Positions 11,501 to 41,789 of a stretch of 64,000 bases of DNA are shown in pieces. The DNA is taken from positions 9,793,725 to 9,857,724 of the forward strand of contig CM051006.1 in assembly GCA_027704905.1 (NCBI GenBank). Reading direction: 5' to 3'. How positions within the stretch are numbered: position 1 is the first letter of the stretch; every line of letters starts with the position of its first letter. The notes under the pieces were generated by a model. That model did not search any database. It had not been told where the DNA came from and was given only the letters and a program-made list of their open reading frames with translations. Origin of the DNA: Muraenolepis orangiensis. Lineage: Eukaryota > Chordata > Actinopteri > Gadiformes > Muraenolepididae. The position numbers were made by a program, and so were the translations under genes.

Positions 11501-14500
11501 GACCGCCGCGTCCAGGCCCACAAGCTGCTGGTGGAGGAGCAGAACGCAGAGAAGGCCAAGAAGACCGAGGAGATGCGGCGGCAGCAGAAGCTCAACCAGG
11601 CCAAGTGGGTGGTTAGACAGACTGTAAGGATGAGATGGATAGACAGGCTGGATGGATGAGATGGATAGAGAGACAGGCTGGATGGATGAGATGGATAGAG
11701 AGACAGGCAGGATTGAAGGATGAGATGGATAGACAGGCTGGAAGGATGAGATGGATAGACAGGCTGGGAGGATGAGATGGATAGACAGGCTGGAAGGATG
11801 AGATGGATAGAGAGACAGGCTGGAAGGATGAGATGGATAGAGAGACAGGCTGGTTGGATAGACAGACAGGCTGGAAGGATGATAGACCGACAGGCTGGAA
11901 AGATGATAGCTAGACAGGCTAGATGGATGAGATGGACAGACAGGCTGGAAGGATGAGATGGATAGACAGGCTGGAAGGATGAGATGGATAGACAGGCTCG
12001 TAGGATGAGATGGATAGACGGCTGGAAGGATGAGATGGATAGACAGGCTCGTAGGATGAGATGGATAGACGGGCTGGAAGGATGAGATGATATACAGGCT
12101 GGAGATGAGATGGATACAGGCTGGAAGGATGAGATGGATAGACAGGCTGGAAGGATGAGATGGATAGACAGGCTCGTAGGATGAGATGGATAGACGGCTG
12201 GAAGGATGAGATGGATAGACAGGCTCGTAGGATGAGATGGATAGACGGGCTGGAAGGATGAGATGGATAGACAGGCTGGAAGGATGAGATGCATAGACAG
12301 GCTGGAAGGATGAGATGGATAGACAGACAGGCTGGGAGGATGAGATGGATAGAGAGACAGGATGGGATGGATAGACAGGCTGGGAGGATGAGATGGACAG
12401 GGTGGATAGATGAGGTGTACTGACCCTAGATGGACTGGAAATAGGGGTGTATGAAAAAGGAATAGTCATTATATCTTCTATGGTTAGGAATTGATTCACA
12501 ACTTCCAAAAATCTATTTATTTTAATTATGTATTTTTACCTTTTTGGCTTGGGTTTGCTTTTGTTTTGTTTTTGTGTTATTATACATTATTGATCAGTTG
12601 ATTAACAATATACAAAGAACATAATCGTATCCTCAATCTTCTCGTAAGCTTTTCATTCATTCATTGCAGCTCTGTACTCCAGTTGCACCCGTGTTCTGTG
12701 TTGAGGTGACGTGGTTCCCTCCTGCTGCGTCTGCTAGGCTAGTGGGGGAGTACAAGGAGCAGAGCTGGGCCGCCATGTCTGAGCTGGAGAAGGAGCTGCA
12801 GCAGATGGAGGCGCAGTACGGGAAGCAGTTCGGAGACGCCTCGGAGAGCGAGGAGGAGGAGGAGAAGGCGGCGGAGGGGGAGGAGGGGGTCGATGGCCAA
12901 GACAAAACTAATGGAGAAGGAGAAGGTCAGGGCGCCATGCGGTGTGACTTCTTCTTATTAACACACATGTTCTTAAAAACATTCTAAACTAGCATGTTGG
13001 TAAGTTATTGTTCTATCGTTTGCCAACTTATTGTACGTTTACCTGAACTTATTGTACTTCTACCTGAGCACTGGCTCAGCTCTTGAGAGACTTTTGGGAA
13101 TGAAATTGCACTTTTGACTTCTGGTGACGAGTTGTTCTCTTACCTTCCTAATATATATACACGGTACAACAAAGGACTAAGTGTGAGTAAGTAGTTTTGG
13201 ACAGAAGCGTCTGCTGAATGACTGTAATGTAATGTAAAGTAGTTTTCTTTATGTGTGTATGTTTGTGTGACTCTATGAATGCAGCCCAACCTGAGGAAGA
13301 GGAGCTGTACTACGATGACCTCTACTGTCCAGCATGTGATAAAGCCTTCAAGTCAGACAAAGCGTGAGTAGCCGTGGAACCCTCAGGAACCCTCAGGAAC
13401 CCTCAGGAACCATCAAGTTTGATTGCACGCACGGCACTTCGTTTTTTGTAGTAGTGTTTGCTTGAATCAAACGGAAAGAAACTGGGGAACAACCATTATT
13501 TTGTAAACTGATTTAAGGGTTTGTTATTGTTTAGTAGAATTTTTTTTTTATAATTTTTTAGTTTTGTCGATGTTTGAAATAAAATTCTAATGAACTTGGA
13601 TTATTCTATGGAAAACTACTATTATTAGCCCGGTGTAGCTTTAAAGGAATACTTTGCTGGTTTTCCACCAGCTTTGTACCATTATAATTGTGGGTAGTAT
13701 ATGCAAATGAACAGTGATCAATTCCCCCTACATTTTACCGGCATTCAGTTTGTTTTCCCCAGCACATTTGTCGTCTCTAGGGCTGTTGTTCCAACTGTTG
13801 TTCTCTGGTCATGTAGCACCAGTTCTCCAGGGCTGTTGTTCCAACTGTTGTTCTCTGGTCATGTAGCACCAGTTCTCTAGGGCTGTTGTTCCAACTGTTG
13901 TTCTCTGGTCATGTAGCACCAGTTCTCCAGGGCTGTTGTTCCAACTATTGTTCTCTGGTCATGTAGCACCAGTTCTCTAGGGCTGTTGTTCCAACTGTTG
14001 TTCTCTGGTCATGTAGCACCAGTTCTCCAGGGCTGTTGTTCCAACTGTTGTTCTCTGGTCATGTAGCACCAGTTCTCTAGGGCTGTTGTTCCAACTGTTG
14101 TTCTCTGGTCATGTAGCACCAGTTCTCTCTAGGGCTGTTGTTCTCTGGTCATGTAGCATCAGTTCTCTATGGCTGTCTGAGATATATTATTGGAACACAC
14201 ACACTTTTCGAGAAAGTGCTTCTTGAGCACGTTCTTAGGCGGCCCCGCTCTTCAAAAGAAGTCCCTCTTCCGTCCCCATCCAGTTTCCTCACCTCTCCAC
14301 CGGCACTTTAATCGCTCCAGCCTTCTTCACATTGAAGTTGCGGTATTTAATTGATATGGCGAATGTCTCTCCGGCTTAGCGTGCCATGCTGCAAATCGTA
14401 CGTCTGATTGTTTAGCGTTTGCATTCCTTCTACAAGGCGTTCTGTAGCTCTGTCATTTTCCACCGGGCATAAAAAACGCAACCCTTACCTGCTACAAGTG

Positions 14501-14766
14501 ATTTGTTGTTGGGATTAGTCTATTATATTATTTTTTTATTATGACCTGCCATGTTTTCTCTTCGACTCTCGACAGCATGACGAACCACAAGAAGTCTAAA
14601 AAGCACAAGGAGATGGTGGCGTTGCTCCGGCAACAGCTGGAGAAGGAGGAGATAGACCTGCTTGGCCTGAACTCTGAAGTTAAGAAGAAGGGAGAGGACA
14701 CAGAGGAGGAAGAGGAGGAGGAGGAGGAGCAGCAATGCCAAAGGACCAAGTATGTGTCTGTTTAGC

Positions 14767-14862
<96 letters not shown>

Positions 14863-17800
14863 GGGGGTGTCTGGGGGTCGGTGGCGACTGTCGGATAACG
14901 GATGTTGTTCATCTCTCCTCTCACACGCAGGCTGTCCAAAAAGCAAAAGAAGAAGAAGAAACAGCAGAAGGCGGAGCAGCAAGTGAGTGTGCTGTGAGGC
15001 TCGCGCTCTAACACTTTTTAACAGATGCCGGTATTCCTAAACTACTATATGTGGATGCTGAGTTAGCTTCTTCCTCTTCTCCCCCCCACCCCCCCATTGT
15101 TTAATGAAGTTGTCAACATTTTGACGTAGAAACATCGGCCACGATGTCATCCATCATCTTGTTGTTAGACTGCCGTCAGCTGATGTACAGGTTGTGCATG
15201 AAGGTGTGTGTGTGTGTGACGTCACTTATTCTGCCTCAGCAGAATACTCGAGAGGAGGAAGAGGAGAAGGAGGAAGAGACTAAGACGAAAACGAAAAAAG
15301 AAGAGAGGGAAGAGGAGGAGGAGGAGGAGGAGGAGGAGACGAAAAAAGAAGAGAAGGAGACACAGGAGGTGGAGCAGCAGGTGGAGCTGGAAGAAGAAGA
15401 AGAGGAGGAGAAAAAGGAGGAAGAGTCGGCCCAGCCCCTCTGTGAGGATGCGTCTGAGCCAGTGAGCCAGCCCACCTCTGAGGGCCAGGCAGACCCTCCA
15501 GGGCCCACAGAGGTCAAAGGGTGAGTGAGTCCATCCAGTAATTTTGTTAAACAAATGGTTTTGATGCAATGTCCTGAGGAGAGGAGAGGAGAGGAGAGGA
15601 GAGGAGAGGAGAGGAGAGGAGAGGAGAGGAGAGGAGAGGAGAGGAGAGGAGAGGAGAGTCCTGGGGTGAGGACCTTGCCTTACCCCAGGACACTCCTCTC
15701 CTCCCCAGGAATCCTGGGGTGAGGCGAGTCCTGTGATAATAACGTTCACTAATAGGCCTATATCACACTTCCTGCTTCCGGAGCCGTGAGCAGTGTACTC
15801 TTTCTTCCGGTAGTTACCCCAGATACGTGACAAACTGTGGCCGCTTCCCCTCCTCTCTGTTATTGTAATGTACCGGCTGCTCAAGAACAGCGATTTTTAA
15901 CAGGTACTTCCGGCTTTCTAATCTAATGTGATATAGGCCTAACAGGCCACACAAGATCTTGCATATTCCAGGTTGTGGTTGAAGGTGTTGTAGGTTGGCC
16001 CCTAAGGACAGCACTGCAGGGTCAGGAAGGGGTCCTACAAACACAAGTAACAGGAACCATTCATCAGTCAATTAAATCAGTAAAGCACCATCTGCAGGTT
16101 TTAATATTATGCCCATGTTCTAAAAAAACTACACAATAAGTGATGAAATGAATAAAAATGATAAACATACCTGCATAGGCTCGATACAGCGTAGATTTGA
16201 CACTGCTGCGTCCAGGAGCCTTAGGCTTCCGGACCACAAGTTAATCTGTGGGTTCCGGATGTATCCCCTGGAATGACACAAAAAGAAAATCGATGCTGTT
16301 GCAAGTTTCAGAGAATATCGGGATAATTCAACACGCATCATAGTCATATTGTACATCCTCTTCAGGGAACTGCTGCTTAGAGAAATAGAGGGAAACTCCA
16401 TGCAAATGTATACACTTTAAGTGATGTGTTGGTCTTGCGAGTCTTAAATGCTAGAATCTTAAACATCTTTGAGTAGTCGATACAGTATGTATAGCTATAT
16501 CTGAGGGATCCAGACAAAACATACCTGTGTCCTTGGTCGGTGCCATGACTGGTGCAGGCCAGTGGTGTTTGCACACTTTTCACCCCCATGGTGCTGTAGT
16601 GAGCCGTCTGGAATAGGAGTGCGACCACGTGATTACACAACACCTTTCCAGCAGCACACGAACAGGAGCATCCATTTAACTGCACGGGTGTAACTGCACG
16701 CAGCACAATCTAGAAATGGAGAACATGTACAAAAAATGAGAGAATCTGCAACAGCAGACATAGAACAAAAAACAGAAACTGCAACAGCAGTTATGGAGCA
16801 GGACAGAGCGTTTGCAACAGCAACAAGAAACAAAATACTGAACATGCACCTGAACATGTGCAGGTCTGAAACCATGCGCTCCACTACACACGTTTGAGGT
16901 ATTGTCTGGGTCCGTAAATGTAAATCTGATGTGTAAATCCAAAAGTGACCAGAGAGATTGATGTATACATGATGTCCTATTGATACACAAAAGACTGCGG
17001 AAAGCCAGTTAAGCATGTTGATGTGTAGGGGCTAGAGCATGATTTCGGACTCATTCTTAACATTGTAACCTGTAGGGTGTGAGGCTGGTCATTTTTCCAC
17101 ATAGAACGGTAGCAGCTCGCCTGCACTTCCACTTCCTCACTCACTAAATCTGACACTGCAGTAAGGGGGGGGGGGGGGGTAAAGATTATCACATCATACA
17201 GCATTATGTCTGAGACTTTTTGGTTTAACCACATATAACTTAACCTTATCATGTGGTTCTTAATTTGCCGCAACGGCATTTCAGAACACTAGCTAGTTAG
17301 TAAAGTCACTTTCAGAAACGATTTTCAACATTGCAAACACACTTTTCCACCGAATGTTTTCATGCACGCTAGCTAGAGAGCCAAGAGCTTCGCCATAGCT
17401 CTTGGGTCGTCAGGTAAAGGTTTATGAACCACTTATACACCATAATATATATATATATATGCCATTATACACCGAATGGATACCGTTCTCGGTCTGTAGT
17501 TGAACTTATCTGACACACTGGTCATTTTCATTATACCTTACAAGCTAGCGGTGACGCAACAGAATCTAAGCACTTGCCTCTATAATTGAAGATGAACTTC
17601 TCGTAAAATAACTTGTATCCTTTTTCCAGTTTAGACTTCACTGTAGAGTGTTCATTCACTAGTTGAACCACATCGTCTTGACCGACTTTTGGAAGGTTAT
17701 GCAGCGATGTTGTCCAGCGATAACTGTCCGCCATGGTGAATGCCAAGGGGAATGCATTAACCGGAACTTGGGATACACTGCTTCAGCGGGTACTACCGGC

Positions 17801-19008
17801 ATTCTAATGTACCGTGATATAGGCCTATTCTGCATGCCATTTAAATGAATCTCTCCGTCTCTCTCAGCAGTCCAGCTGTGACCAAGGGGAAGAAGGCAGG
17901 AGCTAAAGAGAAGAAGACCGTGAAGATAACCCCGACGGAGAATAACCACGAGGTAGCCATTTTAGTCCTCGATGATTGGATTATGAGTTGCAGTTTATTG
18001 GGTACCCAAGGCCTGGGGTGTATTTCGCTGGGTTCTAGGCCTATGTCACACTTTCTGCTTCCGGAACGTTAAAAATCGCCGAGCAGTGTACTCTTACTTC
18101 CGGTAGTTACCCCAGATACGTGACAAACTGTGTCCGCCTCCTCTCCTCTCTGTTATTGTAGTGTACCGGGCTGCTCAACGTCTAAACAGAGACAGCCCTA
18201 ACTCAGTTTACACCATTTCCCCAAAGTCTAACTCCTCCGCAAGTCTTGTGTGAGGCTGATAAGGAGGATGAATGAACCACTAAGGTGTGACAGGGACCAT
18301 TACCCATGGTGGCCATCTTAGACCCAGAAAACCACAGGTGTGAGGAAAGCTGACGAAACCTCAACATTCAATGATAGTGGTGATCTGTAACGCTATCTGT
18401 AGTGTTCAATGCCTAGTCTGGAGAAAGACATGTCACATGAAAAACACAATATTTATATACTTAGGAAAAGTTGGTCGGTCTGATTTGAACAGTGGAAAAT
18501 GTATTCTATCTATTCAGTATCTCATGTCCTTGTCTTATGATCAGTAGCTTCCAAACACTCGCAGTATACCACCACCAAATTATATATTGCCGTGTTTCCG
18601 TCTCACACACAGGTTTGTGACCTGATTTATTATTGACCTAAAATGTATGAATGGATGGATAGATAGGATGGTTCAGATAAAGGCTGAACAATAAATGATT
18701 CACATCACGATAGTTCTTTCAGTGACGTTTTCTGATGGCAAAAAAACGGTCAAATAACAGTCGATCAGACTTTCTTACCATAAATCATTGAAGGCCCCGA
18801 GGGTTTAAGATGTGCATTTTTGTTCCTCACATTGTCTCGTTCCTAACAGAAGGACGGGATCTTCCACTGTGTGACCTGCCGCTTCGAGTTCTCCACCAGG
18901 AACAAGCTGTTCGACCACCTGAAGACCTCGGGCCACTCCAAGCCCCTCTCCTCCTCCTCCTCCTCCTCCCAAGGCAAGAGCAAGAAGGAGAAGAAGAAGG
19001 CCAGATAG
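8597..19008 (+). CDS. dnajc21: DNAJC21 J-domain and zinc-finger protein, complete, 12 exons
   Basis: Vertebrate homologue of yeast Jjj1, an HSP70 co-chaperone for late 60S maturation and release of export factors. Exons: 8597-8693, 8987-9080, 9991-10114, 10761-10892, 11300-11604, 12738-12925, 13285-13363, 14576-14749, 14931-14982, 15243-15520, 17871-17952, 18850-19008. Total 1764 nt, 587 residues (somewhat longer than the human protein). The J domain opens the protein (MKCHYDILAVKRDAGDDDLK) with its HPD motif formed across the first splice junction. A charged helical region follows (VAYVRKRDRRVQAHKLLVEE). Two C2H2 fingers are visible: YCPACDKAFKSDKAMTNHKK and FHCVTCRFEFSTRNKLFDHL. Between them lie Glu/Lys-rich low-complexity blocks, longest in exon 15243-15520. 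The AA|G junction of exons 5 and 6 restores the conserved AKLV. An AATAAA at 19516-19521 is the likely polyadenylation signal. Confidence 0.95.
9120..9735. repeat. Inverted pair of teleost repeats in a DNAJC21 intron
   Basis: The left part (about 9120-9345) carries TTTAGCAGACACATTTGTCC, then GAAGGTAAGAGAACAACTCG. The right part (about 9560-9735) carries the reverse complement (CGAGTTGTTCTCTTACCTTC ... AAGCGTCTGCTAAATGACTG). Together they form an imperfect palindromic, MITE-like unit. Related sequence is at 13020-13240 and 57525-57735. Confidence 0.7.
11612..12412. repeat. Minisatellite (about 24-26 bp unit) in a DNAJC21 intron
   Basis: About 30 copies of a unit like GATGAGATGGATAGACAGGC followed by TGGAAG, starting within ten bases of the donor at 11604/11605. 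Length variants (GAGAGACAGG, CTCGTAG) alternate. The long minus-strand frames through it are repeat artefacts. Confidence 0.95.
13020..13240 (-). repeat. Teleost interspersed repeat copy
   Basis: Shares GAGTTGTTCTCTTACCTTCC and AAGCGTCTGCTGAATGACTG with the repeat at 9120-9735. Intronic in DNAJC21. Confidence 0.65.
13775..14170. repeat. 50-bp tandem repeat in a DNAJC21 intron
   Basis: About eight copies of a unit starting GGCTGTTGTTCCAACTGTTG and ending AGCACCAGTTCTCTAG, 50 bp. The final units are shortened. Units are nearly identical, so the array is young. Confidence 0.95.
14769..14861. repeat. (CA)n microsatellite
   Basis: CA repeat starting about 20 bases after the DNAJC21 donor at 14749/14750 and ending in a G run. 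Confidence 0.95.
15573..15659. repeat. (GGAGA)n pentanucleotide array
   Basis: Uninterrupted GAGGA/GGAGA pentamers starting about 50 bases after the donor at 15520/15521 of the Glu-rich DNAJC21 exon. Confidence 0.95.
15752..15943 (-). mobile_element. 192-bp MITE of the SWIM element family
   Basis: Begins AGGCCTATATCAC and ends GTGATATAGGCCT, a perfect 13-bp terminal inverted repeat. Its left half (CACTTCCTGCTTCCGG ... CCCCAGATACGTGAC) matches the 3' terminus seen at 18.0 and 46.2-46.4 kb. Its right half (AGCGATTTTTAACAGGTACT ... CCGGCTTTC) is the reverse complement of the 5' terminus seen at 41.1 kb. It is therefore the two ends of a larger element joined together, a typical internal-deletion MITE. 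I could not fix the target-site duplication. Confidence 0.75.
15944..17828 (-). pseudogene. Truncated transposon-like gene with SWIM zinc finger
   Basis: Minus-strand gene inside the DNAJC21 intron 15521-17870, with its 5' terminus at the right (TIR GGCCTATATCAC read leftwards from about 17824). Candidate exons: 17734 to about 17537 (MADSYRWTTSLHNLPKVGQD), about 17160-17070 (SDLVSEEVEVQASCYRSMWK), 16709-16525, 16267-16171, and 16034 leftwards. Exon 16709-16525 encodes a SWIM finger, CSCSCAAGKVLCNHVVALLF (CxC...CxH). Joined exons read on into VVRKPKAPGRSSVKSTLY and LPDPAVLSLGANL, and the frame is then cut at about 15944 where the MITE begins. Proteins with a SWIM finger plus a YqaJ-type nuclease are, to my knowledge, multicopy in fish genomes; here the expected nuclease part is missing. 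The family assignment is inference; the SWIM motif and splice sites are directly visible. Confidence 0.65.
18033..18300 (-). mobile_element. SWIM-element 3'-terminal fragment
   Basis: Starts TAGGCCTATGTCAC, then CTGCTTCCGGAACGTTAAAA and TACCCCAGATACGTGACAAA. It matches the reverse complement of 46.17-46.39 kb and, in part, 15.75-15.89 kb. No partner terminus is visible to its right before the last DNAJC21 exon, so it is a one-ended relic. Confidence 0.7.
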
Positions 19009-20268
19009 CGTGAATCGGAAACCATTGGACTTTTTCTTTAGTGGATCCAGATTATGGGAAATGGACGTTGGACCTCAGCGAGGAAGGGGAAATGGCCTTC
19101 ACAAAAAGCTTTTATTTTTTTCCCACCCCTCAGTCTCTACAGCTCAAGGAGACGTCTTGTGGAAACTGTTCCGAGGTGCTTTTAGTGGTTTGATGTTGCA
19201 TCATGTTTATTTAAGAGAGAGTGGTGTCCTCCCCTTTATCACAAGTAAAGATCTTCCTACATAGATGAAGGTTGAAGACCCTTCTCGGAAAGTGTCCTGC
19301 TGGTTTGAAAGACCACATTTCCAGTGAGAGGGGTTCAGTCCACCTTATTGAACCACCTAATATTTAGACCTTGTTCGGATTCGGGTGTCGTTCAGAAAAG
19401 ACTGCAGTCCGATAAGATTTGATTGAAGACTTTTTTTCCGATTTATTCGCCGCATGTGACGACGCAGCCGTCGATACCGTTTTGGGACACATTTGCCCAA
19501 ATCAAACCTTATTGCAATAAAATCTGGTGTTTTGTTTAAAATGGGTGGTCAAAACAGAACAATGTTGTTTCATCATATCCACAAACCTCCGTTAGACATG
19601 ACAATTTATTTGTCAATCCTAAAATGTGTTTCTGCAGCCAGTTACCCAATTACATGACATGTTTTTTTATTTTTAAATACAGTATAAGACTTTGTACTGA
19701 TCAGAAAGTTCTTGATTGCCATTTACCGTTGTAAATTAACACATTGGAATTTGACACGGGTCCAGAGCAACACAAAACAGTACAAGATACTCCTCTCTAG
19801 GCTCAAACCATGAGGTTTTATTTCATTCAAGTGGTTCTCAAATAACAAAGGCTCAAGCTAATTGTCATGTTTCATCTTTATTTAAGTTAGTGTCATTAGG
19901 AAATTAACAGTTTAAAAGGTTGTTTTTAACCACTTGCCAGACATGGCATTTTACTTGCCCCGGGCAGTAGTTATGTTGAACCCTGTGTCATACCTCTCTG
20001 TAGCTTGGCCTTCCATCTCTCTCTATCTGGCTCTCCCTATATCTCCATTTCTCTCTCCTCAATGCTGTGATCCATAAGTGCTGTTGATTGACATTCAAGT
20101 GCTCTCTCTCTGGGGTTGGGGAGTCCAATGTCGCCCACATGTGTTCCGGTCGCATGTGTTCCGGTCACAACAGTCAGCCGCTGGTGGTAGGAAGGCGTGG
20201 GCCATGGGTTCAGCCTTCTTTCCTCGCAGGCTTCTACGTTGTGGAGACTGTGGCCAGAGGTCCACAGG
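19009..20268. other. DNAJC21-AGXT2 convergent 3' flanks
   Basis: No coding sequence seen. DNAJC21 3' UTR extends to the AATAAA at 19516-19521. TTTATT at 19877-19882 would be an AATAAA for AGXT2 on the minus strand. Confidence 0.6.
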
Positions 20269-39582
<19,314 letters not shown>

Positions 39583-39680
39583 ACCGGCGGTCAGGCTCTG
39601 CTTCGGTCCAGTCCAGCGCCGCTCCTCCTCCTCCTCCGCAGCTCTTTATAGGCATGGTGGGCGGGGCGGGGGGCGGGGCG
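39583..39680 (-). promoter_or_regulatory. AGXT2 core promoter
   Basis: On the minus strand a TATAAAG box lies at 39650-39644, about 65 bases before the start codon at 39582. GC boxes (CCCGCCCC on the minus strand) cluster at about 39659-39679. This is a conventional TATA plus Sp1-type promoter and supports the chosen first exon. Confidence 0.7.
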
Positions 39681-39854
39681 CCCAGCCAATCACACCGCGA
39701 CAAGCTTTAGTTAAGAGAATCATAAACCCTTGAGCCAGAGACTCATTAATAGATTTTACTTTCTTTCACCTGTCTTCCAAAGACGTAAGAAAGCAACAAA
39801 CATATACACACCCTCCTTCTTCACCTATTGCGTGAAAAACATTCATACTGGGGG

Positions 39855-39955
39855 GGGGGGGGGAGGGAGGGAGGGGGGAGTAAGCATTCCATTGTACTTG
39901 TTGCAAATGGAAAACCAAAAAAATCTTGAATGTTGAATGTTGAATCTTGAATTAT
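39855..39955 (+). mobile_element. LINE 3' terminal fragment
   Basis: G run, then GGGAGTAAGCATTCCATTGT, CTTGTTGCAAATGG and a TTGAATGTTGAATC tail. Strongly 5'-truncated copy of the LINE at 31.3-32.4 kb. Confidence 0.75.
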
Positions 39956-39964
39956 ACCACTTTT

Positions 39965-40287
39965 GTTGCTTATTAATTTATGGTGTTGTCGGCCCCAAAC
40001 GGCTGAATTCCAATTGGAGTCATCATCATTGTTGTTGGGTCTGCATCGGTTCGGGGGCCCCTGGCTCTTTTATTACCGGCTAACTCCGTTGCCCTGGGAA
40101 GTTCTATGACGCGGGTCCGTATGTTTAGGCCTTTAGATGAGGAGACTGCAAGGGGGGGGGGGGGGGGGGTTGTTTTAGTAGGATGGAGCAACTTAAGTAA
40201 TTGTCTTGTTTTGTTGAAGACGTTGCACTTAGCATTCTTGGATAAAGGGGGGTGGATCATTGCACTATTAGCAATAACATGTATTCC

Positions 40288-40324
<37 letters not shown>

Positions 40325-40325
40325 C
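39965..40325 (-). repeat. Interspersed repeat, inverted relative to 36.6-36.8 kb
   Basis: CTTAGCATTCTTGGATAAAG and TTTAGTAGGATGGAGCAACT here are the reverse complement of blocks at about 36725-36800. It ends in (ATA)n. The family is unnamed to me. Confidence 0.5.
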
Positions 40326-41093
40326 AATAATATGTTAGATACTTGCTAAATGGGATGTGTGGTACTTGAACTGCGTAAGTTCATCAACTTCCCGTGGTTG
40401 TTTACTTGTTGTTAGGAGAACATCCACCACAGGTATAGTGGTTAACCTTTGGAAGTTAACAAATAACATGATGACTGATTCATGTGACCTGATACCAGTG
40501 GCAGGCCGTGCATTTCACACCTAGGCCTTCAGTGATGTCCTACACAGTCCTACCTGAATTATTCCACCTCTTAATACCATCATCAGTATGACGCCATATG
40601 GCTCTAGAAACTATACATTTAGACAGAAACGCAGTAACCGGGCGTTGCATCACCTTAACATAGTCAAGTACAACAGAGTTATATTAATATTAATTAAGCA
40701 TTTATAATCAATAAATCCGCATTTACAATTTAGAGTGTAAAACTACCAGCTTCAAGATCGCTTGGATACTGTCAAAACTTAAAAATAAAAGGCGATTTTA
40801 AGGGATTAGTCTACAAAGTTTTATTAAATCCACCAAAAGTATGTGAGTTTTAACAAGTTTGTTCACGAAACAGCGCATTGTCGCACCCAAAGCAGTTTAA
40901 TTTAAGAAACGTCACGATAAAGACAAACTATTCACTGAAAATAAAAGAAAACAAACAAATAATTTGCATTTGTTCATGAGGATATATTTGCGACAGTGGT
41001 GAAAGTGTATTCCTAGCCTTGAATGTCCACTTTGATAAAGGTTCTGTTGTGACTTGCAGTCTGTTCAATCATTCCACGATTTAGGGAGCTTCA
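40326..41093. other. Intergenic DNA, no gene recognised
   Basis: AT-rich; I see no coding sequence, microsatellite or clear repeat boundary. Confidence 0.5.
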
Positions 41094-41293
41094 ATAGGCC
41101 TATATCACGGCACAGTTGAAAGCCGGAAGTACCCGTTAAAAATCGCTGAAGCAGTATATCCCAAGTTCACGGTTAATGCATTCACCTTGGCATTTACCAT
41201 GGCGGACAGTTATCGCTGGACAACATCGCTGCATAACCTTCCAAAAGGTCAGTCAAGACGATGTGGTTCAACTAGTGAATGAACACTCTAGAG

Positions 41294-41697
41294 CAGACTT
41301 ACTCAACAGGCGGCCCGCGGGCCGCATCCGGCCCGCAGACGCTTATTTTGTGGCCCCCGACATGCCTGGTTATGAATGCATAATAATTATAATTAACCAA
41401 AAAATAATAAATCCTGACCTGCTTTGGGCCATTGGAATAATAAAATCAAAGCAGTGTTCCCGTCTAATTGACAGACATTTTGCAGACTATCTCAGAGCAG
41501 CTACAACTGAGCAACAACCAGATCTGAAAGTACTTGTGAAAAGAATGCAGACTCAGAAAAGAATGCAGACTATTAAACAGCAGTAGTAAATACAGCGAAT
41601 AAAATGGTACAAATATATGTTAATAATAATTTGTGGCCCTTTGCACCTGTTGTGGTTTAAATGTGGCCCTCTTGGCCTCTGAAGTTGAGTACCCCTG
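41294..41697 (+). mobile_element. hAT-type element, left copy (CTCTAGAG / CATTAGAT flanks)
   Basis: Runs from CAGACTTACTCAACAGGCGG to CTGAAGTTGAGTACCCCTG. It is preceded by CTCTAGAG (41286-41293) and followed by CATTAGAT (41698-41705), so its own two flanks do not match. It contains TTGTGGCCCCCGACATGCCT and is non-coding. It is directly repeated at 44870-45601. Confidence 0.85.
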
Positions 41698-41750
41698 CAT
41701 TAGATGGTCAGATGAAACACAATAATGTCTTCCATCTTCCACCCTGTGTG

Positions 41751-41788
<38 letters not shown>

Positions 41789-41789
41789 G

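Noticed and set aside
11243..12508. A 421-codon minus-strand open frame and a second of 269 codons
   Set aside because: They run through the 24-26-bp minisatellite and the antisense of a DNAJC21 exon; composition is only the repeat (HLILPACLSISSFQP-like).
13775..14170. CRISPR-like array of regularly spaced repeats
   Set aside because: The 50-bp units are contiguous tandem copies without unique spacers, and the genome is a vertebrate one.
16377..17949. SWIM-finger exons as a host gene nested in DNAJC21
   Set aside because: The 5' exon and its leader are repeated with the same terminus at 41.1 kb and the frame is truncated, so a mobile-element origin is favoured.
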